A stretch of DNA of 64,000 nucleotides from positions 21,344 to 85,343 of the forward strand of contig SUZI01000007.1 in the NCBI GenBank assembly GCA_015060005.1, read 5' to 3'. Position numbers and translations under genes: made by a program. The notes beneath the pieces are model-generated. The model was not told the DNA's origin and did no database searches. It saw only the letters and a program-made list of their open reading frames with translations. The DNA is from Rikenellaceae bacterium. GTDB lineage: Bacteria > Bacteroidota > Bacteroidia > Bacteroidales > Rikenellaceae. Below are positions 48,075 through 57,225 of the stretch, piece after piece. How positions within the stretch are numbered: the stretch's first letter is position 1; the number at the start of each line of letters is the position of its first letter.

Positions 48075-48683
48075 TTACAAGACTTTAGCAACCAGAACAA
48101 AAGAGCCGATAAGCAGCACTGTGAAGAGGATTGCTATGAGGTTGAAGTATTTGTCGATAAAACCCTTGATAGGTGCTCCAAATCGCCATATAAGCCACGA
48201 GATAAGGAAGAAACGCAAGCCTCGCGAGACGAAAGAGGCGATGACGAACATCGGAATATCGATATGGAACACTCCGCCCGAGATGGTAAAGAGCTTATAA
48301 GGCAGAGGGGTGAAGCCTGCGGTGAAGATAATCCAGAAGTCCCACTGATTATATAACTCCTCGACCTGATGGAAGCTCTCCACAGAGAAGACGTGAGCAT
48401 AGAAGAACTGAGCTAAAGCGGTAGGCTCGCCAGCGGTATTATGCCACAGGAAGAAACCGATAGCATAGCCGAGAAGTGCTCCCACAACAGAGCCTGTCAA
48501 GCAGATAGCCGCATAGCGGAAAGAGCGAGCTGCAGCACCCAGACACAATGCAATGAGCAACACATCGGGTGGAATAGGAAAAAAGCTCGACTCGGCGAAA
48601 GCAAACAGAAAAAGTGCTACACCGCCCCAACGTGAGTCGCCCCACGAGAGCATCCAATCATATAGCTTACGAAACCACTTCAT
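48075..48683 (-). CDS. VTT-domain (SNARE-associated, YqaA-like) membrane protein
   Basis: Integral membrane protein of about 202 residues with four or five helices. Family features are visible as GGVALFLFAFAESSFFPIPPDVLLIALCLGA, with the ESS-FPIPP turn of DedA/VTT proteins, and FTAGFTPLPYKLFTISGG, which is characteristic of the YqaA subgroup. These proteins are linked to lipid or peptide flipping and envelope homeostasis. The ATG at 48683 is used; an upstream TTG would add six residues. Gene order mnmA, this gene, aroE. Confidence 0.85.
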   Translation of the reverse strand: MKWFRKLYDWMLSWGDSRWGGVALFLFAFAESSFFPIPPDVLLIALCLGAAARSFRYAAICLTGSVVGALLGYAIGFFLWHNTAGEPTALAQFFYAHVFSVESFHQVEELYNQWDFWIIFTAGFTPLPYKLFTISGGVFHIDIPMFVIASFVSRGLRFFLISWLIWRFGAPIKGFIDKYFNLIAILFTVLLIGSFVLVAKVL

Positions 48684-48725
48684 ATCATATATTTTGGACA
48701 AAGATACGACTTTGAAAAGAGAAAA

Positions 48726-49745
48726 TCAATAGCGGTCGACGATGAAACCACCACCCAGGACACGTTCGCCACGATACAACACCACAGGTTGTCCCAAAGC
48801 CAAAGCCCACGCAGGAGAGCTCAGTGTAAGACGGTAGCCATCAGCCAGCGGCTCTACACGCTGAAGATAGCCCGACGGATTGCGTCCCAGACCTCTCACA
48901 ACAACCGAGATATCATCTGCCGAAAGCAGCTCCTCGACATCGACAATAGTACAGCGAGAGATATGGATAGTGTGCTTAAACAAGTCGTTATTTGAGCCTA
49001 CGACAAGCCTATTATGCTCTGAATCAATATCTACAACAACTGCACCTGCCAAAGAGCACTCAAAGCCTCGTTTCTGTCCTACGGTATAAAAAGCAATGCC
49101 ATCGTGCTCGCCAACAACACTTCCCGACGCATCGACAACCGCTCCCTTATGAAGAGCCGATGGGCAACGAGAGGCGATGAAATCGCGGTAGAGTTGTCCC
49201 TGCAAGAAGCAGACACCCATACTCTCACGCTTATCGGCAAAGTCAGCCTTCACCTGCTCTTTAATCATATTACCCATAGGGGTTACAACACGCGAAAGGG
49301 TAGTCTGGTCGAGCCCCCACAGATAGTAAGATTGGTCTTTGGAGAGGTCCAAAGCCCGAGCAACATAGAACTTTCCGTTGTGCTGAGCAACATTGAAATA
49401 GTGCCCCGAAGCGATATGCTCAATGCCAAGCCTGTCGGCATAGTCGCTCATAAAACGCCACTTAATAGCGGGGTTGCACACACTACAAGGGGCAGGGGTT
49501 TGACCACAGAGATAACTCTCGGTAAAATAGTCAATAACGTGGCGAGAAAAAGGCTCACGAACGTCCAAGACGTGGTGCTCAACACCCATCTCTGATGCAC
49601 ACGCCGAGGCTCGTTGCAGGAGAAGCTCATCGCCTACCATATCCAAAGTAAGGGTTATGACATCATAACCCTTATCCCGTAAAAGGCTTATCGACATTAC
49701 ACTGTCGATACCACCACTAAATCCTAATAAAACTCTCTCACTCAT
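48726..49745 (-). CDS. mnmA: tRNA-specific 2-thiouridylase MnmA
   Basis: ATP-dependent enzyme forming 2-thiouridine at U34 of tRNAs for Lys, Glu and Gln. 339 residues. PP-loop SGGIDS at 10-15, first catalytic Cys in the CSVCN segment (about Cys90), second Cys in SMGVCFLQ, plus GHYFNV, KDQSYYLWGL and the AFYTVGQKRGF signature of the family. It is followed by the VTT membrane protein 42 bases downstream. Confidence 0.94.
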   Translation of the reverse strand: MSERVLLGFSGGIDSVMSISLLRDKGYDVITLTLDMVGDELLLQRASACASEMGVEHHVLDVREPFSRHVIDYFTESYLCGQTPAPCSVCNPAIKWRFMSDYADRLGIEHIASGHYFNVAQHNGKFYVARALDLSKDQSYYLWGLDQTTLSRVVTPMGNMIKEQVKADFADKRESMGVCFLQGQLYRDFIASRCPSALHKGAVVDASGSVVGEHDGIAFYTVGQKRGFECSLAGAVVVDIDSEHNRLVVGSNNDLFKHTIHISRCTIVDVEELLSADDISVVVRGLGRNPSGYLQRVEPLADGYRLTLSSPAWALALGQPVVLYRGERVLGGGFIVDRY

Positions 49746-49780
49746 TATTCATCCTCTCTCAATCGTGCTGTGCCAGCAAC

Positions 49781-50059
49781 CTATTTGGAGAGCTCTCGCA
49801 TCTTCTCAATCACCTCATTGAGGCTGTTAGAGAACTTCTCGATATCCTCCTTGAAGATAAAGACCTTATTTCGTTCGGTTACTATACCTGTGTCGGTATT
49901 CTTCTTACGCAGCTCGGTAAGGCTCAAGAAAAGGTCATCGGTACGGGTAGATTTCACATCTATAAAATAGGTGCGATGACCAGCCTTCACAACTCGCGTA
50001 AAGAGAGAATCTCCATAGCCATCGTTGTTCTCAATTTGGGGCATTACATCTTGGTTCAT
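49781..50059 (-). CDS. DUF3276 PUR-alpha-like protein
   Basis: A 92-residue protein of the Bacteroidota DUF3276 family, whose fold resembles the nucleic-acid binding PUR repeat of eukaryotic Pur-alpha. The central region LFTRVVKAGHRTYFIDVKSTRTDDLFLSLTEL and the helix FKEDIEKFSNSLNEVIEKM are typical. Function is unproven; single-stranded DNA or RNA binding is expected from the fold. It lies 35 bases upstream of mnmA and is likely co-transcribed. Confidence 0.88.
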   Translation of the reverse strand: MNQDVMPQIENNDGYGDSLFTRVVKAGHRTYFIDVKSTRTDDLFLSLTELRKKNTDTGIVTERNKVFIFKEDIEKFSNSLNEVIEKMRELSK

Positions 50060-50265
50060 TTCGTATTCGTTTAGTAATTCACCCCAAATTTATATAAAAT
50101 TTCCTCTATAAAAGCAAGCCTATATACTAAAAAGTTAAAAGATATAATTGAAAATCATTTTATATAAATCACTCCGAAAGCATAAGTTTTCAGAGCGAAA
50201 AACACACTGATAATCCATACAAATTGGTCAAAAAGTTCAAAAGACTCAAAAGGCATAATGTATAA

Positions 50266-51798
50266 TTAGTTATTACCCGAAAGGATATTATCCACCATCT
50301 GCGGAGAATTAGCCACCGCGAGAGCCTCGCGATAGATATCGTTGAGCATAAGATTATATATAGGGTAATACTGCTCCGCCGGATAGATATTGAACGCCAT
50401 ACGCATCTTAAGCAACTCTCCCCGCCGCTCATTCTCCTCGGCATCATCACCGCCAAACAAAGCTATATCTGAAGCATCGAAGGAGAAATCGGCGATGAAA
50501 TCGGAGCAACGAGGGTAGCGAGAAACGATAGTTGTGCGGTATTTGTCGAGCATATCGACCAACACGACATCAAAGAAAAGACCCAACAGAGACCCCACAG
50601 AGGCTTTAACGAAAATATCGGGATGAACTCCGCTGTTACCATAGACCGCACGTGAAGAGTTGAGCGTAAAGAACTTAGGAAGCGACAGGGTATCTACTTC
50701 GTTCTGTCGGTTATTTGACACACGGGATAGCATACCTAAAAAATATTCCTCCGAAGCACCCAACTCAAATGGGCGTTGAATAGACCTGCCGGAAGGAGAT
50801 AGAACCTTCATCGTAGTAAGGTGCAACGCCGAGCCATCATCATAACGGAAGGTATGCTGACCCACTCCCTTGCCAAAGGTGATACGCCCCACAACAACAG
50901 CTCTGTCCCAATCCTGCAGAGCCGCCGCAACAACCTCACTTGCCGAGGCTGAGCCGCCATTGACCATAACAATGACACGTCCGTCAAAGGTAGCACCCTT
51001 GGTGCGATAGTGGCGAGTGCGACTATTACTCTTCAGACTACAAACAACACTGTTCTTCTTCAAGAAATGACCTGCCACATCGATAGCAGGAGCTATCAAG
51101 CCACCACCATTATCACATAAATCCAGAACGAGGGTGTGCACATCACCTAACTCCTGCAGGGCAGCATCGAAATCGGCAGAGGTGTTATAGGTAAAGCTCG
51201 ATAGCTTAAGATAGCCCACTCCCTCCGACGCTCTGTAATAGACAGGAATACTGCGTTGGGGGATAACAGCACGGTGGAGGCTCAATTCGTGCACAGAGCC
51301 ATCCGAAGGGCGGACAACAGAGAGGGTTACAAGAGATGACGGCTCACCCTGTATGGCGGCGATAATGCTTGTATTATCAGCACCTACAATATTCCGCGAG
51401 TCGATAGCCACGATACGGTCCAAAGGCTGCAAGCCCGAGATTTGTGCGGGAGAGTCCTCCACAACACGCAACACAACAACACTATCGCGGACTACCACGA
51501 ACTCGGCTCCTATGCCCGCTATACGACGTGTGAAACGCGACTGATGCTGCTCATACTCCTCTGCCGACATATAATGCGAAAAAGGGTCCAACTGAGAAGT
51601 AATCTCCTCAATTGAACCCTCGATATATGGCGTAAGGTCGATATCCTCGACATAGTTTCTCTCCAGAGTACGTAGATATTTGACCATCTTGCGAATCTGG
51701 CGGGATGGCTTCTGAGGTCGCTGGGCATCAGCTTCGGCAAAACTGACAATAGCAGCCAACAAGAGCAGCGACAGCAGCAAAAACCGACCTAAACGCAT
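50266..51798 (-). CDS. S41-family C-terminal processing peptidase
   Basis: Exported serine protease of 510 residues. Signal peptide MRLGRFLLLSLLLLAAIVSFAEA. A PDZ domain at about 95-170 (IGAEFVVVRDSVVVLRVVEDSPAQISGLQPLD) and an S41 catalytic domain with the nucleophile in NGGSASASEVVAAALQD and the catalytic Lys later in GRITFGKGVGQ. These proteases trim periplasmic or envelope proteins from the C-terminus. Twelve bases downstream of hisS on the same strand. Confidence 0.92.
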   Translation of the reverse strand: MRLGRFLLLSLLLLAAIVSFAEADAQRPQKPSRQIRKMVKYLRTLERNYVEDIDLTPYIEGSIEEITSQLDPFSHYMSAEEYEQHQSRFTRRIAGIGAEFVVVRDSVVVLRVVEDSPAQISGLQPLDRIVAIDSRNIVGADNTSIIAAIQGEPSSLVTLSVVRPSDGSVHELSLHRAVIPQRSIPVYYRASEGVGYLKLSSFTYNTSADFDAALQELGDVHTLVLDLCDNGGGLIAPAIDVAGHFLKKNSVVCSLKSNSRTRHYRTKGATFDGRVIVMVNGGSASASEVVAAALQDWDRAVVVGRITFGKGVGQHTFRYDDGSALHLTTMKVLSPSGRSIQRPFELGASEEYFLGMLSRVSNNRQNEVDTLSLPKFFTLNSSRAVYGNSGVHPDIFVKASVGSLLGLFFDVVLVDMLDKYRTTIVSRYPRCSDFIADFSFDASDIALFGGDDAEENERRGELLKMRMAFNIYPAEQYYPIYNLMLNDIYREALAVANSPQMVDNILSGNN

Positions 51799-51809
51799 AG
51801 GAACAATCG

Positions 51810-53153
51810 TTATGCAAAGAACTCACTAACCTCACTAAATGGGAGGGTAGTCTGCTCGCCCGACTTCATATTCTTGATGGTAGCCTTCTGCTCGGCAAGC
51901 TCGTTGCCGCCGATGATAACCACGAAAGGAATCATACGACGATTGGCATACTCCATCTGCTTCTTCATCTTGGCTGCCTCGGGGTAAATCTCGCAAGCTA
52001 CGCCCTTATCACGCAGCTGGCGGATGATAGAGAGGGAAGCCATCTGCTCAGCCTCGCCCAGATTGATGAACATAACCTTCGTAGAGAAGTTAACCTCCTC
52101 GGGGAAGAGCTCCAGACCGACCATAACATCGTAGATGCGGTCAGCACCAAACGAGATACCTACGCCCGAGGTATTAGGCAGACCAAAGATACCTGTCAAG
52201 TCGTCATAACGACCACCACCACAGATAGAGCCGATAGCGAAATCGTTAGCCTTAACCTCGAAGATAGCACCTGTATAGTAGTTCAAGCCACGAGCCAACG
52301 AGAGGTCAAGCTCGACAGCAAGCTTAATGCCCAACTGCTCGACATAGCCGAAAATCTCACGCATCTCGGCGATACCTTTCAGACCGACCTCCGACACAGC
52401 AATAACCTCCTGCAACTTATCCAACTTCTGTGAGTTAGTACCACTCAGCTCAAGGATTGGCTGGAGCTTAGCAACAGCCACCTCGTCCAAGCCTCGCTCC
52501 AAGAGCTCAGCCTTCACATTATCCAAGCCAATCTTCTCCAACTTGTCGATAGCCACCGTAATGTCAATCATCTTATCGGCGTGTCCGATAGCCTCGGCGA
52601 TACCGAAGAGAATCTTACGGTTGTTCATCTTCAGCGTAACATTAATCTTCAACGCCGAGAATACACGCTCAACAATCTCCACGAGCTCAACCTCGTTCAG
52701 CAGAGAACGAGAGCCAATGACATCGACATCGCACTGATAGAACTCACGATAGCGTCCCTTCTGTGGACGGTCGGCACGCCACACAGGCTGAATCTGATAA
52801 CGCTTGAAAGGGAAAGCTATCTCGCCCTGGTGCTGCACAACATAGCGGGCGAAAGGTACGGTCAAATCGTAACGCAAGCCCTTCTCGCAAATCTTCGAGG
52901 CGTTACGCACCTGCTCATCGGAAAGATTGGCAGCGTAGTCGCCCGAATTGAGTATCTTGAAGAGGAGCTTGTCGCCCTCGTCGCCATACTTGCCGAGCAG
53001 AGTCGACAGATTCTCCATAGCAGGAGTCTCCAACGGTGCAAAGCCATAGGTGCGGAAGACACGCTTGATAGTCTCAAAAATGTATGTACGACGCATCATC
53101 TCCGATGGTGAGAAGTCGCGTGTACCCTTTGGAATAGATGGTTTCTGTGCCAT
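51810..53153 (-). CDS. hisS: Histidyl-tRNA synthetase
   Basis: Class II aminoacyl-tRNA synthetase of 447 residues. Motif 2 is in [17 protein letters not shown] (with [14 protein letters not shown]) and the histidine-binding signature [13 protein letters not shown] and GGGRYDDL are present. The C-terminal anticodon-binding domain ends [19 protein letters not shown]. No N-terminal extension. Lies between ettA (12 bases upstream) and the S41 peptidase. Confidence 0.96.
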   Translation of the reverse strand: MAQKPSIPKGTRDFSPSEMMRRTYIFETIKRVFRTYGFAPLETPAMENLSTLLGKYGDEGDKLLFKILNSGDYAANLSDEQVRNASKICEKGLRYDLTVPFARYVVQHQGEIAFPFKRYQIQPVWRADRPQKGRYREFYQCDVDVIGSRSLLNEVELVEIVERVFSALKINVTLKMNNRKILFGIAEAIGHADKMIDITVAIDKLEKIGLDNVKAELLERGLDEVAVAKLQPILELSGTNSQKLDKLQEVIAVSEVGLKGIAEMREIFGYVEQLGIKLAVELDLSLARGLNYYTGAIFEVKANDFAIGSICGGGRYDDLTGIFGLPNTSGVGISFGADRIYDVMVGLELFPEEVNFSTKVMFINLGEAEQMASLSIIRQLRDKGVACEIYPEAAKMKKQMEYANRRMIPFVVIIGGNELAEQKATIKNMKSGEQTTLPFSEVSEFFA

Positions 53154-53165
53154 TATATTGTATGT

Positions 53166-54845
53166 TTATTCGTTCTCAGTAAGTTTACGATACTTAACAC
53201 GTTTTGGGGTGGTATCCTCGCCCTGGAGCCTCTTCCACTCCTCGTACTCCGAATATGAGCCCTCGTAGAACACTACGCGTGAGTCGCCCTCGAATGAGAG
53301 GATATGGGTTGCTATACGGTCCAAGAACCAACGGTCGTGCGAGATAACAACAGCACAGCCTGCGAAGTTCTCCAGACCCTCCTCCAACGCACGAAGGGTG
53401 TTGACATCGATATCGTTGGTTGGCTCATCCAACAGGAGCACGTTGCCCTCCTCCTTGAGTGCCAAAGCCAAATGCAGGCGGTTACGCTCACCACCCGACA
53501 ACATACCGCACTTCTTCTCCTGGTCAGCACCGCTGAAGTTGAAGCGAGCGACGTAGGCACGCGACGGGATTTGACGGTTGCCTAAAGTGATAAGGTCGCT
53601 ATTCTGCGAGATAACCTCGTAGACGGTCTTCTCAGGGTCGATAGACTTGTGCTGCTGGTCGACATAAGCCAACTTAACAGTCTGACCGACAGTGAAAGTA
53701 CCCGAGGTAGGCTCCTCCAAGCCCATAATCATACGGAAGAGGGTAGTCTTACCCGTTCCGTTAGGTCCGATGACTCCCACGATACCTGCTGGTGGCAGTG
53801 AGAAGTTGAGTCCCTCGTACAATACGCGGTCGCCAAAAGCCTTCGACACATCGTTAGCCTCGATGACAACATCACCCAGACGTGGTCCGTTAGGGATGAA
53901 TATCTCGAGTTTCTCCTCCTTCTGCTTGGTATCCTCGTTAAGCATCTTATCGTAAGCCGACAGACGAGCCTTACTCTTGGCACGACGGCCCGAAGGCGAC
54001 ATACGTACCCACTCAAGCTCTCGCTCTAAAGTCTTGCGACGCTTCGACTCCTGCTTCTCCTCCATAGCTAAACGCTTGGTCTTCTGGTCGAGCCAGCCAG
54101 AGTAGTTACCCTTCCAAGGGATACCCTCACCACGGTCAAGCTCCAAAATCCAGCCTGCTACATTATCGAGGAAGTAACGGTCGTGGGTAACGGCGATAAC
54201 TGTACCCTTATACTGCTGAAGGTGTTGCTCCAACCAATCGATACTCTCGGCATCGAGGTGGTTGGTAGGCTCATCCAGCAGAAGCACATCGGGCTGCTGC
54301 AACAGCAGACGACACAAAGCAACTCGACGACGCTCACCACCCGAGAGAACCTTGACACTCTGGTCGGCATCGGGACATCGCAGAGCATCCATAGCACGCT
54401 CCAAGACGCTGTCAAGCTCCCATCCGTTGACGTGGTCAATCTGCTCGTAGAGCTCGCCCTGACGCTCGATAAGGCGATTCATCTCATCGTCCGAGAGAGG
54501 CTCACAGAGCTTCATATTAATCTCCTCGTACTCCTTCAACAGAGCGACAGTCGAGGCACATCCCTCCTCGACAACCTCCTTAACGGTCTTCGAGTCATCC
54601 AACTGAGGCTCCTGCTCGAGGTAGCCCACAGAGTAGCCAGGAGAGAAGACAACCTCACCCTGGAAATTCTTGTCGATGCCGGCAATAATCTTCATCAGGG
54701 TAGACTTACCCGAGCCATTCAAACCGATGATACCAATCTTGGCACCATAGAAGAATGAAAGGTAGATATTGTTGAGCACCTTCTTTTGATTGGTGAAGGT
54801 CTTAGAGACACCCACCATCGAAAAAATAATTTTCTCGTCTGCCAT
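53166..54845 (-). CDS. ettA: Energy-dependent translational throttle protein EttA (ABC-F)
   Basis: Ribosome-associated ABC-F ATPase of 559 residues without membrane segments. Two ATPase cassettes: GLNGSGKST and GPNGTGKTT P-loops; LSGGERRRVALCRLLL and LSGGERNRLHLALAL signatures; DEPTNHLD and DEPTNDID Walker B. The EttA-type arm and the inter-domain linker (QKTKRLAMEEKQESKRRKTLERELEW) are visible. It gates ribosome entry into elongation when ADP is high. First gene before hisS. Confidence 0.95.
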   Translation of the reverse strand: MADEKIIFSMVGVSKTFTNQKKVLNNIYLSFFYGAKIGIIGLNGSGKSTLMKIIAGIDKNFQGEVVFSPGYSVGYLEQEPQLDDSKTVKEVVEEGCASTVALLKEYEEINMKLCEPLSDDEMNRLIERQGELYEQIDHVNGWELDSVLERAMDALRCPDADQSVKVLSGGERRRVALCRLLLQQPDVLLLDEPTNHLDAESIDWLEQHLQQYKGTVIAVTHDRYFLDNVAGWILELDRGEGIPWKGNYSGWLDQKTKRLAMEEKQESKRRKTLERELEWVRMSPSGRRAKSKARLSAYDKMLNEDTKQKEEKLEIFIPNGPRLGDVVIEANDVSKAFGDRVLYEGLNFSLPPAGIVGVIGPNGTGKTTLFRMIMGLEEPTSGTFTVGQTVKLAYVDQQHKSIDPEKTVYEVISQNSDLITLGNRQIPSRAYVARFNFSGADQEKKCGMLSGGERNRLHLALALKEEGNVLLLDEPTNDIDVNTLRALEEGLENFAGCAVVISHDRWFLDRIATHILSFEGDSRVVFYEGSYSEYEEWKRLQGEDTTPKRVKYRKLTENE

Positions 54846-54991
54846 ATATACTTATATTTATTTTATTCGCAATATTTTGCAAATGTACGAAACAAAGCTC
54901 AAAACAAAAAGAAGATGAGAGAAAAGTTTTGATTTTATCAAATCATAAGACTTTTTTATAGCGATATAAAATTATTTTTTGAGCTTTAGGG

Positions 54992-55021
54992 TTTGAGATT
55001 TCATAAACTATCATATCTTTG
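54992..55021 (+). promoter_or_regulatory. Promoter of rubrerythrin gene
   Basis: TTTG at 54992-54995, an 18-base spacer, and TATCTTTG at 55014-55021. The start near 55028 leaves about 40 bases before the ATG at 55067. Confidence 0.7.
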
Positions 55022-55066
55022 CAGTGGAAAACAACACAATTAACAATTCATAAAACAAACAAGATT

Positions 55067-55642
55067 ATGGCAAGTATTAAAGGTACTAAGACTGAGCAGA
55101 ATTTGCTTAAGTCATTCGCAGGTGAGAGTCAGGCTCGTACACGTTACACCTTCTTCGCAAGCGTAGCTAAGAAGGAGGGTTATGAGCAGATTGCAGGCGT
55201 ATTTATGGAGACCGCAGAGCAGGAGAAGGAGCACGCTAAGCGTTTCTTTAAGTTCTTAGAGGGTGGCGACTTGGAGATTACTGCATCATACCCAGCAGGC
55301 AAGATTGGCACAACAGCAGAGAACCTGATGGCTGCTGCTATGGGCGAGCACGAGGAGTGGGATGTACTCTACGCAGAGTTCGCTAAGGTAGCTGACGAGG
55401 AGGGCTTTTCAGAGATAGCTGAGGTATTCCGTCGCGTAGCATTGGTAGAGGCTGAGCACGAGCGTCGTTATCTGAAGCTCCTGAGCCGCATCACCGATGG
55501 CGATTTCTTCGTACGTGATGGCGAGATTTGGTGGCAGTGCCGTAACTGCGGTTACATCATCAAGGGTAAGGAGGCTCCACTGAAGTGTCCAGCTTGTGCT
55601 CATCCAAGAGCTTACTTCGAGCCAAAGAAGGAGAACTATTAA
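55067..55642 (+). CDS. Rubrerythrin
   Basis: Cytoplasmic peroxide-reducing non-haem iron protein of 191 residues, important for oxygen tolerance in anaerobes. The N-terminal ferritin-like diiron domain has ESQARTRY, ETAEQEKEHAKRFF and later GEHEEWDVLY and EAEHERRY ligands; the C-terminal rubredoxin domain has CRNCGY and CPACAHP, holding an Fe(Cys)4 centre. The ATG at 55067 (MASIKGTKTEQN) is chosen over an upstream one in the leader. Confidence 0.96.
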   Translation: MASIKGTKTEQNLLKSFAGESQARTRYTFFASVAKKEGYEQIAGVFMETAEQEKEHAKRFFKFLEGGDLEITASYPAGKIGTTAENLMAAAMGEHEEWDVLYAEFAKVADEEGFSEIAEVFRRVALVEAEHERRYLKLLSRITDGDFFVRDGEIWWQCRNCGYIIKGKEAPLKCPACAHPRAYFEPKKENY

Positions 55643-55698
55643 TAAAAGCTGTATAGCAATGTAGTATTGGCTTACAATTGTTTGATACAAGCAGAACA

Positions 55699-55724
55699 AA
55701 GGGCTGTCCATCGGGACAGCCCTT
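55699..55724. terminator. Bidirectional terminator between rubrerythrin and porin
   Basis: An 11-bp stem AAGGGCTGTCC (55699-55709) and GGACAGCCCTT (55714-55724) with a four-base loop, between two convergent genes. Confidence 0.8.
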
Positions 55725-55756
55725 ATTGCATAGAGCAAGGAGGACAAGAGCCGCTA

Positions 55757-57103
55757 TTAGAAATTATACTGCACCATAACGCTCAGGCGGTTGGCTGTGC
55801 CCTTCGCATCGGACATATCCTTACGTGAGCCGTGCAAATACTCGAGTGCCACCCTACAGTTGTCGGTCAGCTGATAGAAGGCGTTGGCAAAGAGATAGTC
55901 GCCACGCTTATATTGGTCGGAGCTATAATAGCCATTCTCCTGATTGACACGCACCATAGAGTAGCCTGCCGAGATAAACATCCTATCGGGAAAGATATTC
56001 CACTGTGCCGCAGCCTGCCAGCCCCACATAGGCAGAGTCTGAATCTGCTGTGGGTTCTCGGGATTAGGCGTAAAGTCCAAGCCACTGCCATTCAAGTCCT
56101 GGATATAGTTGGAGATACCCTTACCATAAGTAGCATTGAAATAGAGGGTTAGCTCGCGTATAGGCTCCATATGTCCACTCAGCTGCACACCCCACGCAAA
56201 GAGGCTTGTATTGTTGCCCGTAGAGGCGTTATGCAGGTAGAGATTGCGAAGGACGGCAGAGACTCTCAGGTGGTTTCTGCCACTCTTACCCCAGCGATAC
56301 TGCACATACATAGGGATGTCGGGAACACGCTGACTGATAGGCTGGAAGCTCTCGCCATAAGTACCACTAACCGTTGGAAACTCTGCCGCAATACCCACCT
56401 TGAGACGTTTTGAGAAGAAGGAGTGTTCGTAACGCAGCAGGGTAGCGTAGCTCTGATTGTAGGCGTTGGGGCCCTGAAAATCGACCGTTATGGGGCAAGC
56501 CTCTAAGTCGCAGAAGGTGGTATAGTCGCGTCCTGCAGTGAAGCCCAACATAGTAACGTAGGCAGTACGCAGGCGAGGGGTATAGCTAAACTCCGCACCA
56601 CCTCTGAAATCCATATCGACAAAAGCCACTACCTGTCCAAGACGCGAAGAGTTGATGACAGCCTTCGTGAAGAGGCGTGAGGTCGAAGCATCCATCATAA
56701 CACGCTGGCGAGAGAGGGGATTACCTCCTACAGCAATGTCGTAAGGCACAAAATCGATGTTATTAACCGCACCCTTGAAGTCATAGCTCGTGCGTAGGTT
56801 GACAAAGCCACCGATACCCAACGAGAAACGATTGTCGTGGGTAGAGAAGATAAACTGTGGATTGGGCACCTGCTTGGCACCGTAGCGACGCGTAGCCTCG
56901 AAATCATCGCGTGCACCACGTGCAGCGATATAGTTCACCTCGACAATCTCGGCTACACTATTGCCACCACCATCCTCCAAAGCCACCAGATAGACCGCCG
57001 AGTCGTCGTCTGAAGAGTGATGGTGTTTGTGGTGTTGTGCCGATGCCACACCGCTCAGCAGAAGACCGCACAACAGGATAAACATAAGTCTAATAGTTTT
57101 CAT
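55757..57103 (-). CDS. DcaP-like outer-membrane porin with His-rich N-terminus
   Basis: Exported protein of 448 residues with signal peptide MKTIRLMFILLCGLLLSGVASA. The mature N-terminus is rich in His (QHHKHHHSSDDD). A barrel region from about 90 to the end has strands like FSLGIGGFVNLRTSYDFKGAVNN and ends with LSVMVQYNF, the aromatic C-terminal residue typical for outer-membrane barrels. This matches the DcaP/trimeric porin-like group. Substrate unknown. The ATG at 57103 is used; the upstream frame adds nine basic residues. Confidence 0.85.
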   Translation of the reverse strand: MKTIRLMFILLCGLLLSGVASAQHHKHHHSSDDDSAVYLVALEDGGGNSVAEIVEVNYIAARGARDDFEATRRYGAKQVPNPQFIFSTHDNRFSLGIGGFVNLRTSYDFKGAVNNIDFVPYDIAVGGNPLSRQRVMMDASTSRLFTKAVINSSRLGQVVAFVDMDFRGGAEFSYTPRLRTAYVTMLGFTAGRDYTTFCDLEACPITVDFQGPNAYNQSYATLLRYEHSFFSKRLKVGIAAEFPTVSGTYGESFQPISQRVPDIPMYVQYRWGKSGRNHLRVSAVLRNLYLHNASTGNNTSLFAWGVQLSGHMEPIRELTLYFNATYGKGISNYIQDLNGSGLDFTPNPENPQQIQTLPMWGWQAAAQWNIFPDRMFISAGYSMVRVNQENGYYSSDQYKRGDYLFANAFYQLTDNCRVALEYLHGSRKDMSDAKGTANRLSVMVQYNF

Positions 57104-57130
57104 AATTTTCTTTTTTTTAACGAAAAACAA

Positions 57131-57138
57131 TATCTTTG
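57131..57138 (+). promoter_or_regulatory. -7 element of the phosphoesterase gene
   Basis: TATCTTTG at 57131-57138 fits TAnnTTTG; the -33 position is T-rich but without TTTG. The leader to the ATG at 57226 would be about 80 bases and contains no recognised structure. Confidence 0.5.
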
Positions 57139-57225
57139 CCCTGATACAAACAACTCTTATGCCAGAGCCGACAGACGGAGGTGCGGTATTTGCAGAGATA
57201 ACAGGACAAAAACAGAGCGAAAGAT

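Noticed and set aside
50060..50265. Possible small RNA or terminator in the gap after the S41 peptidase gene
   Set aside because: A weak stem with a mismatch near 50170-50195 is all that is seen; no T-tract or promoter supports a call.
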